DNA from: Oleidesulfovibrio alaskensis DSM 16109
Lineage (GTDB): Bacteria; Desulfobacterota; Desulfovibrionia; Desulfovibrionales; Desulfovibrionaceae
Reading direction: 5' to 3'
Assembly (NCBI RefSeq): GCF_000482745.1
Contig: NZ_KI519494.1
Span: 124,001-188,000 of the forward strand
Length of the DNA: 64,000 bases
Below the pieces are notes generated by a model that saw only the letters and a program-made list of their open reading frames with translations, did no database searches and had not been told where the DNA came from. The position numbers and the translations under genes were made by a program. Shown piece after piece: positions 8,390-17,800 of the stretch (position 1 is its first letter; each line of letters begins with the position of its first letter).

Positions 8390-8716
8390 ATGAACCAGAC
8401 AAGCAAAGCACACCTCACCCCACCGAAGCGGCGACTCATCGAGTTGATGCAGGACATCAACTTCGGCCGCATCACCAACATTCCGGTCCGCGACGGCGAG
8501 CCGGAACTCACCCCTGACACGGTCATCGAGCGCGAGATCAAGCTGGGCGGACAAAGCGGTCCCCGGCCCGAGCGCGACCAGGATGACTTCATCCTCAAGC
8601 AAGAGGTCGTGGCGCTGCTGGAGCACCTCGCGCAGATGGGCAGTGGAAAAGTCTGCCTGCTCGAGATCAAGCACGGTCTCCCGTTCCTGATGCGCATCGA
8701 GGAACGGGCAGCCTGA
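8390..8716 (+). CDS. Unknown 108-residue protein
   Basis: Starts at an ATG with AAGGAGG six bases upstream. Basic N-terminus, then a compact mixed alpha/beta sequence with 'RLIELMQDINFGRITNIPVRDGEPEL' and a C-terminal 'LLEIKHGLPFLMRIEE' stretch. No membrane segment. Small proteins of this style occur in early regions of proteobacterial phages, but I cannot name a family. It is the first gene of the unit that carries the sigma factor. Confidence 0.7.
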   Translation: MNQTSKAHLTPPKRRLIELMQDINFGRITNIPVRDGEPELTPDTVIEREIKLGGQSGPRPERDQDDFILKQEVVALLEHLAQMGSGKVCLLEIKHGLPFLMRIEERAA

Positions 8717-8887
8717 ACACGTAACGACCTGAACCCTTAGACACTGGACAACAAGCTGGACGCATGGCGGAGGCTGTTGTGGGTGTCGCCGAGCCGAATA
8801 CGGCAATTGGCGGCGTACCTGCGACCCCTTCGCCCACGCGACAGCTTTGTCCTGTGATCTGGCCCGTGCCGACACCCACGCGGACCT

Positions 8888-8914
8888 CCTCCTCGCTCCG
8901 AGGAGGCCCCGATG
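8888..8914 (+). promoter_or_regulatory. Ribosome-site-sequestering hairpin before the sigma gene
   Basis: Perfect 8-bp stem CCTCCTCG (8888-8895) / CGAGGAGG (8899-8906) with a 3-base loop. The 3' arm contains the Shine-Dalgarno GAGGAGG, five bases before the ATG at 8912. In mRNA the ribosome site would be locked in this GC-rich stem, and the 5' arm itself resembles the anti-Shine-Dalgarno sequence. This suggests translational gating of the sigma factor. Confidence 0.6.
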
Positions 8915-9496
8915 GTTTCACAGAATTCTTACGACGGCATCGACAAGTATGCCGCCGACCTCATTCGGCACAAAGCACGTCAACTCGTAGGCAAGGCCGG
9001 ATTCACCGAGGACGACAGACCCGACCTCGAACAGGAACTGATGATCGATCTGCTGCAGCGGATGCGGCATTTCAATCCCGCCAAGGCCAAGAAGACCACC
9101 TTCATGGCCCGGATCGTCGAACGTCACATCTCCACCATTTTGGAGGCCCGGTTCGCCCAATGCCGGGACTGGCGGCTCTGCCAAACATCACTCAACGAAC
9201 CCCTCGACAACGGCGAAGGCGACACCACCGAACGGATCGACTTCCTGGACAGCGAAGGTTCTCTGGGGGGCGGCACCCGCGAAACAAGAGAGCGCCTCGC
9301 CCATGAGATCCGCATGGATCTCGACCAGGCCATCGCCTCGCTGCCGGAAGAGCTCCGGGATCTGTGCGTGCGCCTGCACGACAGCACCATGGCCGAGGTC
9401 GCCCGGGAGATGGGCATTCCCAGAACCACCCTCTACGACCGGCTGAGCAAGCTGCGGGACGCGTTCCGCGAGGCTGGCCTGACGGACTACCTGTGA
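8912..9496 (+). CDS. Sigma-70-family RNA polymerase sigma factor
   Basis: 194 residues. Residues about 15-75 match sigma region 2 ('DRPDLEQELMIDLLQRMRHFNP...TFMARIVERHISTIL'), which binds core polymerase and melts the -10. Residues about 140-190 match region 4 with a helix-turn-helix ('MAEVAREMGIPRTTLYDRLSKLRDAF'), which reads the -35. The length and two-domain layout fit group 4 (ECF-like) sigma factors; no anti-sigma gene is adjacent. Regions 1.1 and 3 are absent. The first copy of a repeated promoter-like element starts two bases after its stop codon, and further copies precede each later gene block. It is therefore probably the phage's own late/middle sigma factor. It could alternatively be only a DNA-binding regulator of sigma-like fold. 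Confidence 0.88.
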   Translation: MVSQNSYDGIDKYAADLIRHKARQLVGKAGFTEDDRPDLEQELMIDLLQRMRHFNPAKAKKTTFMARIVERHISTILEARFAQCRDWRLCQTSLNEPLDNGEGDTTERIDFLDSEGSLGGGTRETRERLAHEIRMDLDQAIASLPEELRDLCVRLHDSTMAEVAREMGIPRTTLYDRLSKLRDAFREAGLTDYL

Positions 9497-9498
9497 TC

Positions 9499-9531
9499 TC
9501 CGACGCATCAGCTCTGGCTCCGGTAAGTAAG
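9499..9531 (+). promoter_or_regulatory. Phage promoter-like element, copy 1
   Basis: TCCGAC (9499-9504), 13 bases, then CTCCGGTAAGTAAG. It starts two bases after the sigma-factor stop and ends 69 bases before the first gene of the replication operon. It shares hexamer, spacer length and 3' block with seven other sites on the same strand. Confidence 0.7.
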
Positions 9532-9600
9532 CACCGTGCCGCATGGTGCGGCTATCCGGGGCCTCGGAAATCAGAACCTGAACAAAAGAGGAGTTCAACC

Positions 9601-9939
9601 ATGACTCACGACACCTACAAGTACCGTTTTGACGAGTCGGTCCCGGCCCAGGAACTGGAAGACACTTTCATGCTGGCGATGCTGGCCGTCGAAAGCCTGC
9701 ATGGCCGTTCCCGTGTGCGGATGGAGAGCCGGTTCAATTTGGACAAGGCCCGACGCACCTGCGTGATCGACGCCTCCACCGATGTCGGCAGCGACCTCGC
9801 CCGCATCTTCACCGGCTTCGCCACCAAGGAGTACGGCGAACGTTCGGTCCTGATCGAACGTACCCAGCCGTCAGGTTGCGCCTGTGCCTCAAAGCATCGC
9901 GCAGCGCCCGCCGCTGCAGCAGCGGGGGTGGCGGTATGA
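9601..9939 (+). CDS. Unknown 112-residue protein, head of replication operon
   Basis: ATG at 9601 with GAGGAG upstream. The N-terminal 90 residues form a compact alpha/beta sequence ('DTFMLAMLAVESLHGRSRVRMESRFNLDKARRTCVIDASTDVGSDLARIFTGFATKEYG'). The tail is Ala-rich and low-complexity with a CxC motif. It overlaps the next gene in an ATGA. It precedes a Cas4-like nuclease and a Sak4-like ATPase, so a role in recombination or DNA replication is likely but unproven. Confidence 0.75.
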   Translation: MTHDTYKYRFDESVPAQELEDTFMLAMLAVESLHGRSRVRMESRFNLDKARRTCVIDASTDVGSDLARIFTGFATKEYGERSVLIERTQPSGCACASKHRAAPAAAAAGVAV

Positions 9940-10952
9940 GCGAGCTGATGACCACCACCTATTCCATGTGGCGGATGTTCCGCAACTGCCGCATGGCCTG
10001 CAAGTGGCGCTACATCGACGAGCTGGTGCCGCTCGAACGCGACCCCAATCTGGCCTTCGGCTCGGTCATCCACGACTGCCTGGAGTGCTGGCACGGCGAG
10101 CGGGATCTGGCCAAGGTCCTCGACCACATCGACCGGACCTATCCAAACCGGGCGCAGGACGACCATCAACAGGCCGACTGGCATCTCGCCCGGGCCATGA
10201 TGAGCGCCTATGCGGAACACTACCCGGCCGAAGCGTTCGAGGTCGTCGCGCTCGAGAAAACCTTCGAAGGTCCCATCGTCAACCCAGCGACCGGGGCGAC
10301 CTCACGCAGTTTCATTCTCGCCGGGAAGGTGGACGGCATCGTCCGTCAGGATGGCCAGTATTTCCTGCTGGAACACAAAACCGCCTCGCAGATCGACGCC
10401 AGCTACCTGGAGCGGCTGTGGACCGATTTCCAGATCATCCTCTACGCCTGGTACCTGGAGCAGACCCTCGGCATCACGGTCAGCGGCATCATCTACAACG
10501 TCCTGGTCAAGGCCAAGTTGCGCCAGGGAAAGGGTGAGACCGAAGCCGAATTCGAGGCCCGCCGGGCGGAGCTGATCGCCAAGTCGAAAACCGGCAAGAG
10601 CAGCGCCAAGCGCAAGCTGCCCGAGGACGACGACACCTTCCAGCAACGGCTCCAGGAGAAGTACCTCGAGACGGGCATGTTCCACCGCGAGGTGCTCTAC
10701 ATCTCCCGCGACCAGTTCGAGGAACTGCGGGCGGAGCTGTGGGAACTCTCCAAGGCCATGCTCGACGCCCGTCGGCGCGACACCTTCTACCGCAACACCA
10801 GCTACTGCTTCCAGTACGGAAGGCCCTGCGCCTACTTCCAGCTCTGCCGCTCGGGCGGCAACCCCAACGTCATCGAAAACCATTTCCAACGGATCGCCCC
10901 GCACGAAGAGCTGCGGGACGGAGCCGGTGAAGACGCCGCTCCGGTGTTTTGA
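9936..10952 (+). CDS. PD-(D/E)XK nuclease, Cas4/RecB/AddB-like
   Basis: 338 residues from the ATG overlapping the previous stop. Nuclease motifs: 'GSVIHDCLE' with His46, Asp133 in 'AGKVDGI', and Glu146/Lys148 in 'LLEHK', the usual PD-(D/E)XK set with two divalent metal ligands. Two N-terminal cysteines (18, 22) and a C-terminal group (about residues 290-305, C-x6-C-x5-C) are spaced to hold a 4Fe-4S cluster as in Cas4 and AddB. Such phage enzymes resect DNA ends for recombination with an annealing protein or ATPase, here encoded next door. A 60-residue charged insertion (about 210-250) is typical of phage versions. Confidence 0.88.
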   Translation: MSELMTTTYSMWRMFRNCRMACKWRYIDELVPLERDPNLAFGSVIHDCLECWHGERDLAKVLDHIDRTYPNRAQDDHQQADWHLARAMMSAYAEHYPAEAFEVVALEKTFEGPIVNPATGATSRSFILAGKVDGIVRQDGQYFLLEHKTASQIDASYLERLWTDFQIILYAWYLEQTLGITVSGIIYNVLVKAKLRQGKGETEAEFEARRAELIAKSKTGKSSAKRKLPEDDDTFQQRLQEKYLETGMFHREVLYISRDQFEELRAELWELSKAMLDARRRDTFYRNTSYCFQYGRPCAYFQLCRSGGNPNVIENHFQRIAPHEELRDGAGEDAAPVF

Positions 10953-10978
10953 AATCCCAACCATAAGGAGACGAAGCC

Positions 10979-11749
10979 ATGCTTCCCAAGACCAAAAGCA
11001 AACCCAAACACACACTCTCGGACCTCACCGCCCTGGTGTACGGCCCGAGCAAGATCGGCAAGAGCACCTGGTGCTCCAAGGCCGATGACGCACTGTTCCT
11101 GGCGACCGAGCCGGGCCTGAACGCCCTGGAGGTGTTCCAGACCCCGATCACCTGCTGGGACGATCTTCTGCAGGCCTGCGCGGAGATCGCCGAGGGCAAG
11201 CACGAGTTCAAGACCATCGTCGTCGACACGGTGGATAACGCCTACAAGATGTGCTCGGACTACGTCTGCAAGAAATTCAAGATCGAGCACGAATCCGACC
11301 TGGGCTACGGCAAGGGCTACGCGCTGATCAACAACGAGTTCCAGCGCGTCATCAACAAGCTCGCCTTCCTGCCCTACGGGCTGATCCTTATTTCCCACTC
11401 CCAGGAGCGGGACATCGAGACCCGGACCGGCAAACACACCCGCATCGTGCCGACGCTGCCGGAAAAGGCGCGGAAGCTGGTCACCGGTCTGGTGGATCTG
11501 ATCCTGTTTTGCGACCTGGACATGAAAACCGGCGAGGACGGCAAGCCGGTCTGGCAGCGCGTGATGCGCACCAAGCCCAGTCCCAACTACGACGCCGGTG
11601 ACCGCACCGGCCGACTCCCCGAAGTCATCCCCCTCGATTTTTCGAGCTTCGTGAAAGCGTTCAACAACACGGCAGCCGGAGCTGCGGCGAGTGCCGCCCG
11701 GCCGAAGCCGGAGCCGACCGCGAGTGCGGCGGCGAAACCCCAACAGTAA
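10979..11749 (+). CDS. RecA-fold ATPase, Sak4-like (AAA_24)
   Basis: 256 residues. Walker A 'GPSKIGKST' (22-30), Walker B 'TIVVDTVD' (about 78-85) and the conserved 'SHSQ' sensor strand (about 140). The last 30 residues are an Ala/Pro-rich disordered tail. Phage Sak4-type proteins are shortened RecA relatives that promote single-strand annealing together with a cognate SSB, which is encoded by the next gene. No N- or C-terminal RecA domains are present. Confidence 0.85.
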   Translation: MLPKTKSKPKHTLSDLTALVYGPSKIGKSTWCSKADDALFLATEPGLNALEVFQTPITCWDDLLQACAEIAEGKHEFKTIVVDTVDNAYKMCSDYVCKKFKIEHESDLGYGKGYALINNEFQRVINKLAFLPYGLILISHSQERDIETRTGKHTRIVPTLPEKARKLVTGLVDLILFCDLDMKTGEDGKPVWQRVMRTKPSPNYDAGDRTGRLPEVIPLDFSSFVKAFNNTAAGAAASAARPKPEPTASAAAKPQQ

Positions 11750-11761
11750 GGAGATCCGACC

Positions 11762-12235
11762 ATGGAACACTACGAAAACCAATCCAGCAGCAACCTCGAC
11801 CTGGCGCAGTTCGACGACGCCTTCGAAAGCGCCGAAGTCGAGGAGCGTGAGTTCGAGGCCGTCCCCGACGGCAAATACCAGGTCAACGTCGACCGGGTCG
11901 AACTGACCCGCGCCCAGACCTCGGGCAATCCCATGCTCAAGTGGACCCTGCGCATTCTCGCGCCGACCCACAAGGGCCGTCTGCTCTGGCGCAACAACGT
12001 CATGGCCAGCAACGAGAACATCAAGTGGCTCAAGCAGGACCTCTACACCTGCGGGCTGCAGCTTCAGAAGCTCTCCGACCTGCCGGGCCACCTCGAGCAG
12101 CTTCTCAATATCAAGCTGGAGGTGACCAAGCGCACTCGCGGTGAAAACGAGAACATCTACTTCAACCGTCGCATTGTCATGGCCGACGATGCCGGGGCTC
12201 CCGGCGCGGCGATGGACGACATGATCCCGTTCTGA
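11762..12235 (+). CDS. Single-stranded DNA-binding protein (DUF669-like)
   Basis: 157 residues, GGAG ribosome site. An OB-like core with 'DGKYQVNVDRVELTRAQTSGNPMLKWTLRILAP' and 'VTKRTRGENENIYFNRRIV' ends in a short disordered stretch and the acidic tip DDMIPF, almost identical to the partner-recruiting tip of bacterial SSB. It lies 12 bases after the Sak4-like ATPase. It probably coats single strands during replication and hands them to the ATPase and helicase. Confidence 0.85.
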   Translation: MEHYENQSSSNLDLAQFDDAFESAEVEEREFEAVPDGKYQVNVDRVELTRAQTSGNPMLKWTLRILAPTHKGRLLWRNNVMASNENIKWLKQDLYTCGLQLQKLSDLPGHLEQLLNIKLEVTKRTRGENENIYFNRRIVMADDAGAPGAAMDDMIPF

Positions 12236-12717
12236 TGATGGACCGGATCACCGTTGTCGTCGACACCCGCGAACAGGAGCCCTACAGCTTCGATAGCGAC
12301 AAAATTTCGGCGGTTCGCAAGGCGCTGCCCGCCGGTGATTACTCACTGGTCGGCCTCGAGGAACGGGTGGCGGTGGAGCGCAAATCCCTGACGGATTTCG
12401 TCTCCACCGTCATCCGGGGGCGAAAGCGGTTCCACCGCGAGCTGGAAAAGCTATCCGCCTACGAATCCGCCTGCGTGGTTGTCGAATGCAACTTTCGCGA
12501 TCTGGTCGATGGCCGCTACCGCAGCGATGCCCACCCGCATGCGCTGATCGGAACGGTCGCCTCCATCGTCGTCGACTTCGGTGTCCCCGTCTACTTCTGC
12601 TCGGACCGGCAGGCCGCCTGCCGTTTTGTCGAGGAGTACCTGACACGTTTTCACCGGAGGATCGCGAGATGCCAAAAAGAAATGAGAGTAACCCGGCGCG
12701 ACTCCGGGGAAGAATAG
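12235..12717 (+). CDS. ERCC4/XPF-type nuclease
   Basis: 160 residues. The start overlaps the previous stop in TGATG (a second ATG at 12238 is equally possible). Motifs: 'VDTREQ' (9-14), 'GDYS' with Asp35, and 'ERKSLTDF' (Glu48, Arg49, Lys50), the ERKxxxD signature of XPF/Mus81/ERCC4 structure-specific nucleases. Only the nuclease domain is present, with no tandem HhH domain. In phages such enzymes cut flaps or branched recombination intermediates. Its end overlaps the helicase gene by 49 bases. Confidence 0.88.
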   Translation: MMDRITVVVDTREQEPYSFDSDKISAVRKALPAGDYSLVGLEERVAVERKSLTDFVSTVIRGRKRFHRELEKLSAYESACVVVECNFRDLVDGRYRSDAHPHALIGTVASIVVDFGVPVYFCSDRQAACRFVEEYLTRFHRRIARCQKEMRVTRRDSGEE

Positions 12718-14897
12718 AGCGCGTTTACTATGCCGGACCCAAGTTCTCCGCAGGCCGACTGCTCACCCCGACCGGTGAGGAAGTCCAGTTCGCGGGCAAT
12801 TTGTTCGCCCGGGAAAATCAGCCTGTGGTCCTGCTCGGGTCGTGGGCCACCCATCCCAAATACGGCCGTCAGTTCAAGGTCGACGGGATGGAGCACGACC
12901 TCGAACTCGATCCGGAGGGGCTGATCCATTATTTGGCTAACCATCCGGAGATCAAGGGCATTGGTCCGGCCAAGGCCAGATTGATCGTCGAGAGTTTCGG
13001 CGACGCCTTTGAAGAAACCCTTCTGAACGACCCCGAGCGCATCGCGCTCAAAGCCCGGCTGCCCTTGGATGCTGCCCGGCGGCTGCGCGACGAATGGTTG
13101 AAGAACCGCAGCGTCAACGCCGTCATGGCCTGGTTGTCGGCATTCGGACTGACCCATCATCAGGTCACCACTCTGGTCGAGAGACTCGGCGGCAACTGCC
13201 TCGATATCCTGAAGGAAGACCCGTACATCCTCATTCGGGAGATCCGGGGATTCGGCTTCAAGAAGGTCGACAAGATCGCCCGCAAGCTGGGCACCCCCAA
13301 GGACCACACCCCTCGTATCCGCGCTGGGTTGAATTTCTGCGTCCGTGAAGCCCTGGACAATGGTCACTGCTGGATCGAATACGAGGATCTGGTGGATCAG
13401 GCCAACCTGCTGCTGGTCATGGATGCCTTGGACAGCCGGGTCCGTATCGAGAGCGCCCTCGACGCGCTCATCGAAGAACAGGCGCTTTCCTGCGATTCCC
13501 ACGGCGGACGTTTCGTGGTCGCTCTGCCGGAGATCGTCCGCATGGAGCGGGAGCTGGCCTCGTTGTTCGGCCAGGCCGAAACACCCAACCCGCATTTCCA
13601 GTCCGTCAAGAAACTCGATGCCCTGATTCGGCGCTGCGCATCAACGCTGAACGAGAAGCAGCTCGAAGCGGTGCGCTCGGCCCTCCACCACAGCATCAGC
13701 CTGATTTCGGGTGGAGCCGGTTCGGGCAAGAGCTACACCATTTCGGTCATCAACACTATCTGCGAGGAGAGCGACCTGGAGGTCGTGCTCGCCGCGCCGA
13801 CCGGCAAGGCCGCCAAGCGCCTGGAGGAAGTCAGCGGCCGTAGCGGCACCACTATCCACCGTCTGCTCGGCTATGACGGAAAGGGTTTCTCGCGCAGCAA
13901 GGAAAATCCCATCGATGCCGACGTCCTGGTGGTCGACGAATTTTCGATGGTGGACGTGCCGCTGGCCTGGCACCTGTTCGAGGCGGTCGATCTGTCGCGG
14001 ACCACGGTGCTGCTGGTCGGGGACCACAACCAGCTTCCGCCGGTGGGACCCGGAAACATCCTGCGCGATCTGATCCAGACACGCGCCATCCCCACGGTCA
14101 TCCTCGACAAGGTCGTGCGCCAGGCGGGCGTCCTCAAGGAGAACTGCACCGCCGTTCTCAAGGGCGAGGTGCGCAAGACCAGCGAGGCGTCGGTATCCGG
14201 ATGCCGGGATTGGTATCTGGTGGATCAGTTCACAGATCCGATGGCGGCACGCTCGTTCCTGCTGGAGCTGTTTCAGGAGCGGCTCGACGCCCTGGGGTTC
14301 GACATCATCAAGGACGTGCAGGTGCTGACGCCGACCCACAAGGGTCCGCTCGGAACCAAGGAATTGAACGAGGAACTGCAGCGGCTCATCCAGCGCAAGC
14401 TCTGGAACACCGAGGTGCCGCCGGTCGCCATGGGTCGCCGCGCTCCGTTTCTCAAGCACGACAAGGTCATCCAGACCCGGAACAACTACGACCTGAACGT
14501 GATGAACGGTGCCATCGGCTATGTGGTCGATGTCCTCGCGAACGGCACTCTGGTCATCGATTTCGACGGCATGCCGGTGGAGCTGGAGAAAGGGTCGCCC
14601 GACCTTCAGGACCTGCAGCTCGCCTATGCGCTCACCATTCACAAAACCCAGGGTTCCGAGTTCCCCTGCGCCGTGGTGGTGGTCCACAAGGCACATTCCT
14701 TCATGCACCACCGCAATCTGCTCTACACCGGGGTGACCCGCGCCCGGCGCACCGCCATTGTCCTGGGCGACCATTGGGGCATCCAGAACTGCGCCAAGCG
14801 TTGCCAGGTGGATGACCGCCGGACCTTCCTGCCCCTGTTCCTGGACGCCGCCCAGCATGCGGAAGGCGACTTCGCCCGTGTCGCGGAGGCCGAATGA
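12669..14897 (+). CDS. RecD2-like superfamily 1B DNA helicase
   Basis: 742 residues from the ATG at 12669, which has GGAGG eight bases upstream inside the end of the preceding gene. The N-terminal part has the OB-like and helix-hairpin-helix repeats of RecD2 ('IKGIGPAKARLIVESFG', 'IRGFGFKKVDKIA'). Motor: Walker A 'GGAGSGKS' (about 347-355), Walker B 'VVDEFS' (about 420), 'GDHNQLPPVGPG', and motif V/VI 'AYALTIHKTQGSEF' (about 655-668) and 'LYTGVTRARR'. It is a 5'-3' translocating helicase and probably unwinds DNA in phage replication or recombination. Confidence 0.93.
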   Translation: MPKRNESNPARLRGRIERVYYAGPKFSAGRLLTPTGEEVQFAGNLFARENQPVVLLGSWATHPKYGRQFKVDGMEHDLELDPEGLIHYLANHPEIKGIGPAKARLIVESFGDAFEETLLNDPERIALKARLPLDAARRLRDEWLKNRSVNAVMAWLSAFGLTHHQVTTLVERLGGNCLDILKEDPYILIREIRGFGFKKVDKIARKLGTPKDHTPRIRAGLNFCVREALDNGHCWIEYEDLVDQANLLLVMDALDSRVRIESALDALIEEQALSCDSHGGRFVVALPEIVRMERELASLFGQAETPNPHFQSVKKLDALIRRCASTLNEKQLEAVRSALHHSISLISGGAGSGKSYTISVINTICEESDLEVVLAAPTGKAAKRLEEVSGRSGTTIHRLLGYDGKGFSRSKENPIDADVLVVDEFSMVDVPLAWHLFEAVDLSRTTVLLVGDHNQLPPVGPGNILRDLIQTRAIPTVILDKVVRQAGVLKENCTAVLKGEVRKTSEASVSGCRDWYLVDQFTDPMAARSFLLELFQERLDALGFDIIKDVQVLTPTHKGPLGTKELNEELQRLIQRKLWNTEVPPVAMGRRAPFLKHDKVIQTRNNYDLNVMNGAIGYVVDVLANGTLVIDFDGMPVELEKGSPDLQDLQLAYALTIHKTQGSEFPCAVVVVHKAHSFMHHRNLLYTGVTRARRTAIVLGDHWGIQNCAKRCQVDDRRTFLPLFLDAAQHAEGDFARVAEAE

Positions 14898-17800
14898 GTA
14901 TGGGCGGAACGGATAACGTCAGGGAGTATTACCGGCTCGTCACCGAGATGGACATCGGTGACGTGGCCCGGGAACTCCTGCCGGGACGGATCACCCAGGA
15001 GACCGGCCAGCGCTTGATGTGCGACTGCCCCAACCATCAGAGCCAGTCGCGCCTGTCGCTGCACGTGATGCTCGACAAGCAGGGCTGGTACTGCTTCGGC
15101 TGCGGAGTCGGCGGTGACGTGCTGCAGCTCGTGGAGTTCATTCAGACGGGCTCGGTCACCGCCGGGCAATCCGGTCCGATGCCGGACAGCCACCGCCAGG
15201 CCCGGGACTATCTCGCCAAGAAGGCGGGTTTGCCGCCGCTGTCGCGCTATGGTCTCAGCCAGGAGCGTCTCGCCCAGACGGAGGCGGACCGCGCCTTCGA
15301 GTTGCGGGTCAAGGACGCGTTGACCGCGCTGGCCAGGCTTTACCACGCCAAGCTCAAGGAGTCGCCGGAGGTCATCGACTGGCTGAAATCCAAATACGCC
15401 CTGAGCGAGGAGACCATCGACGATCTCCTGATCGGCTACGCGGACAACGCATCCGGCGCGGTCGTCCAACTGACCGGGGGTGAGGACGGTTTCTCCAAGC
15501 GGGAGCTCGCCGCCACCGGCGCTTTCCGTCCCACCAGCCAGGACGGCCTGACGCCATTTTTCGAGCGCCGGATCGTCTTTCCCTACTGGAGCCGTGGCCG
15601 GGTGGTGTTCATGATCGGCCGCAAGACGCCGTGGACCCCGGACGTGGGCTGGGAGCAAGGGAAATACAAGAAACTGCCGGTTCACGACGAACACCAGCGG
15701 CCCTACGTCGCCGACTTCATCAACAACGCGCTGCTGTTCAACGAGGACTGTCTGCTGGCCCGGCCCGGCAAGGTGATCATCACCGAGGGGGTGACCGATT
15801 GCCTGGCGCTGATGCAACTGGGCCTGCCCACCGTATCGCCGGTCACCGTCCGCATCCGGGCCGCCGATTGGGAGCGCCTGATCCCCAAGTTGCGCGGCGT
15901 CGAAACCGTCTACATCTGTCAGGACAACGAACTCTCCCAAGCCGGTCTCAAGGGGGCACTGCAAACCGCCCGCACCCTGGCCGAACACAAGATCGACACA
16001 CGCCTGGTGACGCTGCCCTTGTCGGAGACACAGATCTCAGCCCGGCAGGAGCTGACCGAACGCTTCGGCCTGACGGCGAGCGTGGGGCCGAAGGAGCTGG
16101 CCAAGCTGCTGGCTGGACGGCCCGCCGAGGAAACCCAGGCGGCCGAGGCGCTTCTCGCCACCGCAAAGATCGACGTCAACGATTACATTGCCGCCGGGCA
16201 TACCCGGGAGGATTTCGAACGCCTGCTCGCCGAGGCCAGCACGCCCATCGAGTTCGGCGTGCGCTCGCTGCCCGAGGGCGCTGAGGAAGAGGAACGCAAC
16301 CGCCTGCTCGAACCGATCCTGGGGGAGATTTCCGAGCAGTCGCCGCTGGAACAGGCCCGCCTGCTGAAGCTGGTGCAGGAGCGCATCGGCGGTGGCGTCT
16401 CCATGGCCACCCTGAAGGAACAAATCCGCGCCATCCAGAAGGACCGAAAGGTCGAGTTCCGCAACGAAAAGAAAAAGGCCAAGCGGATGTCCGGCGCGAT
16501 GCCCGGATCATGCCGCGCCCGGGTCGACGAGGTGCTAATCGACACGGAACTAGAGAACGGCGCTCCCGACTACACCTTGGCCGCCGAGGCTGCCTACGAC
16601 TGGTTCAACGCCAACGGTGCCCAGTTCTTTCACACACTGCAGGGCGAGCCGTTCATGTATTTCGACAACGCCATCTACTGGATGGATTCGCCGGACCGGG
16701 GCCGCAAGCGCCATTACGCGGCCATGCTCTATAAGCACACGGGCATGGTGCCGACCACGGGCGGCGGACGGACATTTTTCGAGGTGTTGCCAAGCCTGGC
16801 CATGATCCGTGGGCAGGTGCGCGACCATTTTTCCTGGCTGCACACGGATGTGGCTTCCTACACCGTCTATTTCAACCTGAACAATCCGGAGCACGAGATC
16901 GCCAAGATCACCCCGGACGAAATTCAGATCATGAAGAACGGCGGCAACGAGGACGGCATCATCCTGGACGGCTCGCGCAAGATGAAGCCGCTAAAATTCC
17001 TGCCCGACGCCGACCTCGAAGAGGCGGACCGGCTCCTGGTCGATCTGCTCGTAGGCAACATGACCTGCCCGCAGGGGGATCGCTTTCTCATCCTTTCCTG
17101 GCTCTCCTGTTTCCTGCTGATCGACTTCGCCGGGACGCGGCCCATGACCCGCTTCGAGGGCTCGGCCGGATCGGGCAAGACTACCGCCAGCAAGATCACG
17201 TCGACATTGCTTTACGGCGAGCCCCAGCACAAGAAGGCCACCGACGCGGCGAACTACACCGATGGCTCGCAGAACCCACTCATCGTCCTCGACAACATCG
17301 AGGTCAAGCAGATGACCGAGGATCTGACCACCTTCATGCTGACCAGCATCACCGGCATCGCCAAGGAGAAACGCAAGAGCGGCACCGACAGCGAGACCAT
17401 CACCGAGCGGACCAAATGCCTGCTGAACACCACCGGCATCGAGCCGCTGTGCGGGGAACTTTCGGAGATCCTGTCGAGGTCCTTCGTCATCAACTTCGAC
17501 CTCGCCAACCAGGCCAGCGACTGCTTTCTGGAATCGGAGGTCATCTCGGCCATCCAGCAGAACCGGGATCTGATCATCTCGGCCATCATGAAGCGGACCA
17601 GCCATGTGCTGGCGATGATCCGGGACGGAGCCCAGAAACAGGTCATGCGCCTGCTGCACCGAACCATGCCGACCCATGGCAAGCGCCGTTGCAACGACTA
17701 TCTGAGCCTGATGTACCTGATGATGCTGGCCGGGTCCGAGGATCACGAGGTGACCACCGGACTCGAGGATCTGAGCCCGCTGTTCATCGAGCAGATCCAT

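Noticed and set aside
8764..9306. 180-codon plus-strand open frame overlapping the sigma gene
   Set aside because: Out of frame with the sigma factor, Arg/Pro/Thr-rich, and no ribosome site; the sigma frame has clear region 2 and region 4 motifs.
9521..9528. GGTAAGT in the repeated element as a eukaryote-like 5' splice site or intron boundary
   Set aside because: No intron-like structure or branch/acceptor follows, and all flanking genes are intact and continuous; the resemblance is accidental.
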